Program-made: the position numbers and the translations under genes | Source: Cyanobium sp. NIES-981 | GTDB taxonomy: Bacteria > Cyanobacteriota > Cyanobacteriia > PCC-6307 > Cyanobiaceae | Length of the DNA stretch: 24,165 nt | Direction of reading: 5' to 3' | Assembly: GCA_945907085.1 (NCBI GenBank) | Contig: CAMDSS010000006.1 | Location: 1-24,165, forward strand | Part shown: piece by piece, positions 19,876 to 24,165 of the stretch | Layout of the letters: each line of letters opens with the position of its first letter | Numbering within the stretch: the first letter of the stretch is position 1 | Notes under the pieces: generated by a model | Told to the model about the DNA's origin: nothing | Database searches by the model: none | Seen by the model: only the letters and a program-made list of their open reading frames with translations

Positions 19876-20796
19876 TCAGGCTAGGGCTGCCTTCACGGCA
19901 GTCCGCATGGCGTCGGTGGGCACGCTCTCCAGGCCGCTCCATAGCCTTAGCGCCGCAGCCCCCTGCTGCACCAGCATCTCCAGGCCGTCTTGGGTGGGGC
20001 AGCCCCGTTGGGCGGCCTGCCGCAGCAGCTGGGTGGGTCTGGGCGTGTAAATCAGGTCGTACACCGTGCTCCCTGGCCGCAGCTGGTCGAGCTGGGCCGG
20101 ATTGAGGGGGCAGGCCTTGAGCGCTCCGGGATCCGTGGCCCCTGTCGGGTCTTTGGCGCTGGCCATGCCAATCGGGGTGGTGTTCACCACCAAATCGGCC
20201 TGGGCCAAGGCGGTATGCCCCAAGACTTGATCGGTGGCGCTGCCCAGGTCGCTCCAGGCCAGGGGGGTCAATTGGGGTGCCCAGGGGCCGCAGGCCTGGG
20301 AGAAGGCTGCCAGGGCTTCGGGGCTCCGGGCGGCCACGGTGATCGCCCCAAAGCCCAGCTCCACCAGCCCTGCCACCACGGCCCGGGCACTGCCGCCGCA
20401 GCCCAGCACCAGGGCCCGCTTGCCCTGCCAAGGTCCATGGCGCAGGGGGGCCATGAAGCCTTCCACATCGGTGTTGGTGCCCATCCAGCCACCCCCGTCC
20501 AGGGGCACCAGGGTGTTGACGGCGCCCACCCGTTGGGCCAGGGGACTGCGCTTCCGGCAGAGCTCTGCCACGGCCTGCTTGTGGGGGATGGTCACGCTGA
20601 GGCCCCGGCAGCCCATGGCCTCCAAAGCCCGTACCACCGTGCCGAGATCAGCGGCTGGGGTTGGTAGGGCCAGGTAGGCCCACTCCAAACCCAGCTCGGC
20701 CAAAGCGGCGTTGTGCATGGCCGGCGAGAGGGAGTGGCGCACGGGATCGCCCAGAACCCCCAGGAGGGCAGTGCGGCCAGATATCGGAAGGGGCAT
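19876..20796 (-). CDS. aroE: shikimate 5-dehydrogenase
   Basis: NADPH-dependent reduction of 3-dehydroshikimate, in aromatic amino-acid synthesis. 306 residues. Substrate site G-D-P-V-R-H-S-L-S-P (16-25) and catalytic lysine in V-T-I-P-H-K (68-73); N-T-D-V-E-G-F and the NADPH loop L-G-C-G-G-S-A-R follow. The C-terminal G-L-E-M-L-V-Q-Q-G-A is typical. Divergent from dnaK with a 121-bp intergenic region. Confidence 0.95.
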   Translation of the reverse strand: MPLPISGRTALLGVLGDPVRHSLSPAMHNAALAELGLEWAYLALPTPAADLGTVVRALEAMGCRGLSVTIPHKQAVAELCRKRSPLAQRVGAVNTLVPLDGGGWMGTNTDVEGFMAPLRHGPWQGKRALVLGCGGSARAVVAGLVELGFGAITVAARSPEALAAFSQACGPWAPQLTPLAWSDLGSATDQVLGHTALAQADLVVNTTPIGMASAKDPTGATDPGALKACPLNPAQLDQLRPGSTVYDLIYTPRPTQLLRQAAQRGCPTQDGLEMLVQQGAAALRLWSGLESVPTDAMRTAVKAALA

Positions 20797-20917
20797 TGCT
20801 GGTCTGGCTGGGGGTGGACCGTCAGGTCCTGTTCGGGAACCACACCTCGCCTGGGCAGGGCCCAGCTGCTGAAGATGCAGTCATTCCGATTCGTTCACCG
20901 TAAGGAGGTGGGAACCC

Positions 20918-22825
<1,908 letters not shown>

Positions 22826-22848
22826 AAGCGCTCAAGTTAGACGCGATC

Positions 22849-22888
22849 GATCCCACCAAGCTCTTCACCCGGGGGGCTTGATGGGATC
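22849..22888 (+). terminator. long hairpin after dnaK
   Basis: A 13-bp stem with one mismatch pairs 22849-22861 with 22876-22888 around a C/G-rich loop, 23 bp after the dnaK stop. There is no T-run. It stands between converging genes and is the natural end of the dnaK transcript. Confidence 0.6.
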
Positions 22889-22935
22889 ACAACTGGGGTG
22901 TGGCAAAGGGCGAACTGTTTAAGCGCAATGTCGTC

Positions 22936-24027
22936 CTAAGCGTGATCGCTATGGACGTCTCGTGAGCTGATCACTTCGGCGACCCATTCCGCGCTGGCTG
23001 GTGCCAATAACACCCCATTGCGGTAGTGGCCGCTGGCCATGATTAATCCGGGTTCCAGCTGCTCGAGCAGGGGCGCTGGTCGCTGGTTTGGCCGGGGTCG
23101 ATGGCCCTGCCACTGGCGTACCACCGTGGCGCCTTGGAGCCAGTCGAGGTCTGCGTTGCCCCAACCCCGTAGGGCTGCCAGGGCTTCGGGGCAGGCGTTG
23201 GTTCCCGGCTCCAGGGTGGCCCCGAGCCAGAGGCGCTTGCCGCCCTGTAGATCGGGCCTTGGCACCAGGTTGATCCCGCGCCACACAACGGCGCCCGGCC
23301 ACTGCCAATCGGGCCCTTGCCAATTGGGTTGATCCGCAAGCTCCAGTTCCAGGGCTTGGCCCAGCACCGGCTCCATCGGCAGGGCATGGCCCAGGGGTTC
23401 GATCAGCTCTGCGCTGCATACCCCGGCGCTCAGCACAACCCATGGGCTTTCGAGCCATTCACCACCGCGGCATTGCACCCGCCATCGGCCGTTGTGCCGT
23501 TCCACGGCTACAGCTGCCTCGGCATGGCCCACCAGCCCATGCTGTTCGGCATCGGCGCGCAGGGCTGCCATGGCCATGGCGGGGTCGAGCTGGCCATCGG
23601 CAGGGGAATAGAGGCCGCCGAGGGCAGCCTTGGGCACCTGGGGATGCAGGCGCTGGAGTTGGGCGGGCTCCCAGAGTTCCAGGGGGAAGCCCTTGGCTTG
23701 GCGTTCCTGGTTGAGCCGCCCTTGCCGCTCCAGCTCCGGGCCATCGCTCGCGAGGAGCAGCAGACCTTGGCGGTAGGGAATGGAGTGCCCTTGGGCTTCG
23801 AGCGTTTCGATCCATTCCCGCCACAGCTCGAGGCTGCGCTGGCGAAGCCGCCAGCCCCGTCCGCTGGAGCGGTGGAACACCTGGCCCATCAAGACCCCCA
23901 GGGCTGCCCAGCTGCCTGAATCGGCGGCAGGGGGGCCGTTGAGGCAGGGATCGAGCAGCCGCACGGCGTGGCCTTGGCACTGCAATAGCCAGGTAATCGA
24001 TAGGCCCACCACCCCAGCTCCCACCAC
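22936..24027 (-). CDS. FAD-dependent oxidoreductase, glycine oxidase (ThiO)-like
   Basis: 363 residues as listed. N-terminal dinucleotide fold V-G-A-G-V-V-G-L-S, then the DAO-family order: S-W-A-A-L-G-V-L, central V-V-L-S-A-G-V-C-S-A-E-L (flavin domain closing), and C-terminal G-H-Y-R-N-G-V-L-L-A-P. That last motif is the hallmark of ThiO glycine oxidases supplying the thiazole precursor of thiamine. The GTG start leaves the first strand short. In-frame codons upstream read Q-Q-V-L-V, so the real start may be a few codons earlier at a non-ATG codon. It follows another minus-strand gene by about 50 bp. Confidence 0.82.
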   Translation of the reverse strand: MVGAGVVGLSITWLLQCQGHAVRLLDPCLNGPPAADSGSWAALGVLMGQVFHRSSGRGWRLRQRSLELWREWIETLEAQGHSIPYRQGLLLLASDGPELERQGRLNQERQAKGFPLELWEPAQLQRLHPQVPKAALGGLYSPADGQLDPAMAMAALRADAEQHGLVGHAEAAVAVERHNGRWRVQCRGGEWLESPWVVLSAGVCSAELIEPLGHALPMEPVLGQALELELADQPNWQGPDWQWPGAVVWRGINLVPRPDLQGGKRLWLGATLEPGTNACPEALAALRGWGNADLDWLQGATVVRQWQGHRPRPNQRPAPLLEQLEPGLIMASGHYRNGVLLAPASAEWVAEVISSRDVHSDHA

Positions 24028-24078
24028 AAGGACCTGCTGGGGATGGGATGCCCGTCGTTGGTGGGCCTGGATCAGGGA

Positions 24079-24165
24079 TCAGGCCTGCTTGAGATCGGCT
24101 TGTACCTGGTCAGGCAGTACCTGGGCATAGAGGCCAAAGCCACTCGCCACTTGGATGTAGGCCTT
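24079..24165 (-). CDS. C-terminal end of an unidentified protein (cut by window edge)
   Basis: 28 codons are open from the right window edge to TGA 24079-24081, reading Y-I-Q-V-A-S-G-F-G-L-Y-A-Q-V-L-P-D-Q-V-Q. It is on the same strand and 51 bp upstream of the ThiO-like gene, with codon use like its neighbours. Too little is visible to name the protein. Confidence 0.5.
   Translation of the reverse strand, partial: KAYIQVASGFGLYAQVLPDQVQADLKQA

Overview
The window looks like a piece of a marine or brackish picocyanobacterial chromosome (Synechococcus/Cyanobium type). The right half (about 11360-24165) is dense, GC-rich and syntenic-looking: sucrose-phosphate synthase, LytR-CpsA-Psr protein, purT, mraY, a DUF3134-like protein, argG, rpsF, a Tic20-like protein, aroE, dnaK (DnaK2 type) and a ThiO-like FAD oxidase. 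Several small cyanobacterial hypothetical genes lie between them. This is ordinary core genome. No tRNA, rRNA or CRISPR was seen.

The left half (1 to about 11000) is a visibly AT-richer genomic island with a different gene style. Its organising feature is five same-strand copies of the 3' end of uvrA, at 304-482, 1442-1508, 6115-6366, 9543-9731 and 10435-10560. None is attached to an upstream uvrA body. Four end in an in-frame stop, each with a different C-terminal tail; the fifth is only about 67 bp. Two related tyrosine recombinase genes (4850-5935, 8281-9354) each point away from, and lie next to, a uvrA fragment. I read this as an array of integrative elements that used the 3' end of uvrA as attachment site, each insertion displacing an older uvrA end. 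The intact uvrA should lie to the left, outside the window.

The fragments cut the island into segments. (A) up to 482: end of a TPR protein. (B) 483-1441: a family 2 glycosyltransferase, no integrase. (C) 1509-6114: a truncated primase-type zinc ribbon with a consensus promoter, a small hypothetical, three overlapping micro-genes, two copies of a putative structured RNA with covarying stem and pseudoknot, a small acidic protein, and integrase 1. (D) 6367-9542: an FkbM methyltransferase, a 46-aa ribbon-helix-helix-like protein, a HUH-type Rep/relaxase-like protein and integrase 2, all on the minus strand. (E) 9732-10434: one secreted four-cysteine protein, no integrase. After the last fragment comes about 800 bp of decayed-looking sequence before sps.

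Segment D is the best candidate for a compact, complete mobile element (integrase, ssDNA-type initiator, small regulator, one cargo gene). Segment C is a second, different element that shares its integrase family and attachment site. Cargo genes (TPR, GT2, FkbM, secreted protein) suggest cell-surface variation. Function calls are from reading the translations by eye; no database search was run.
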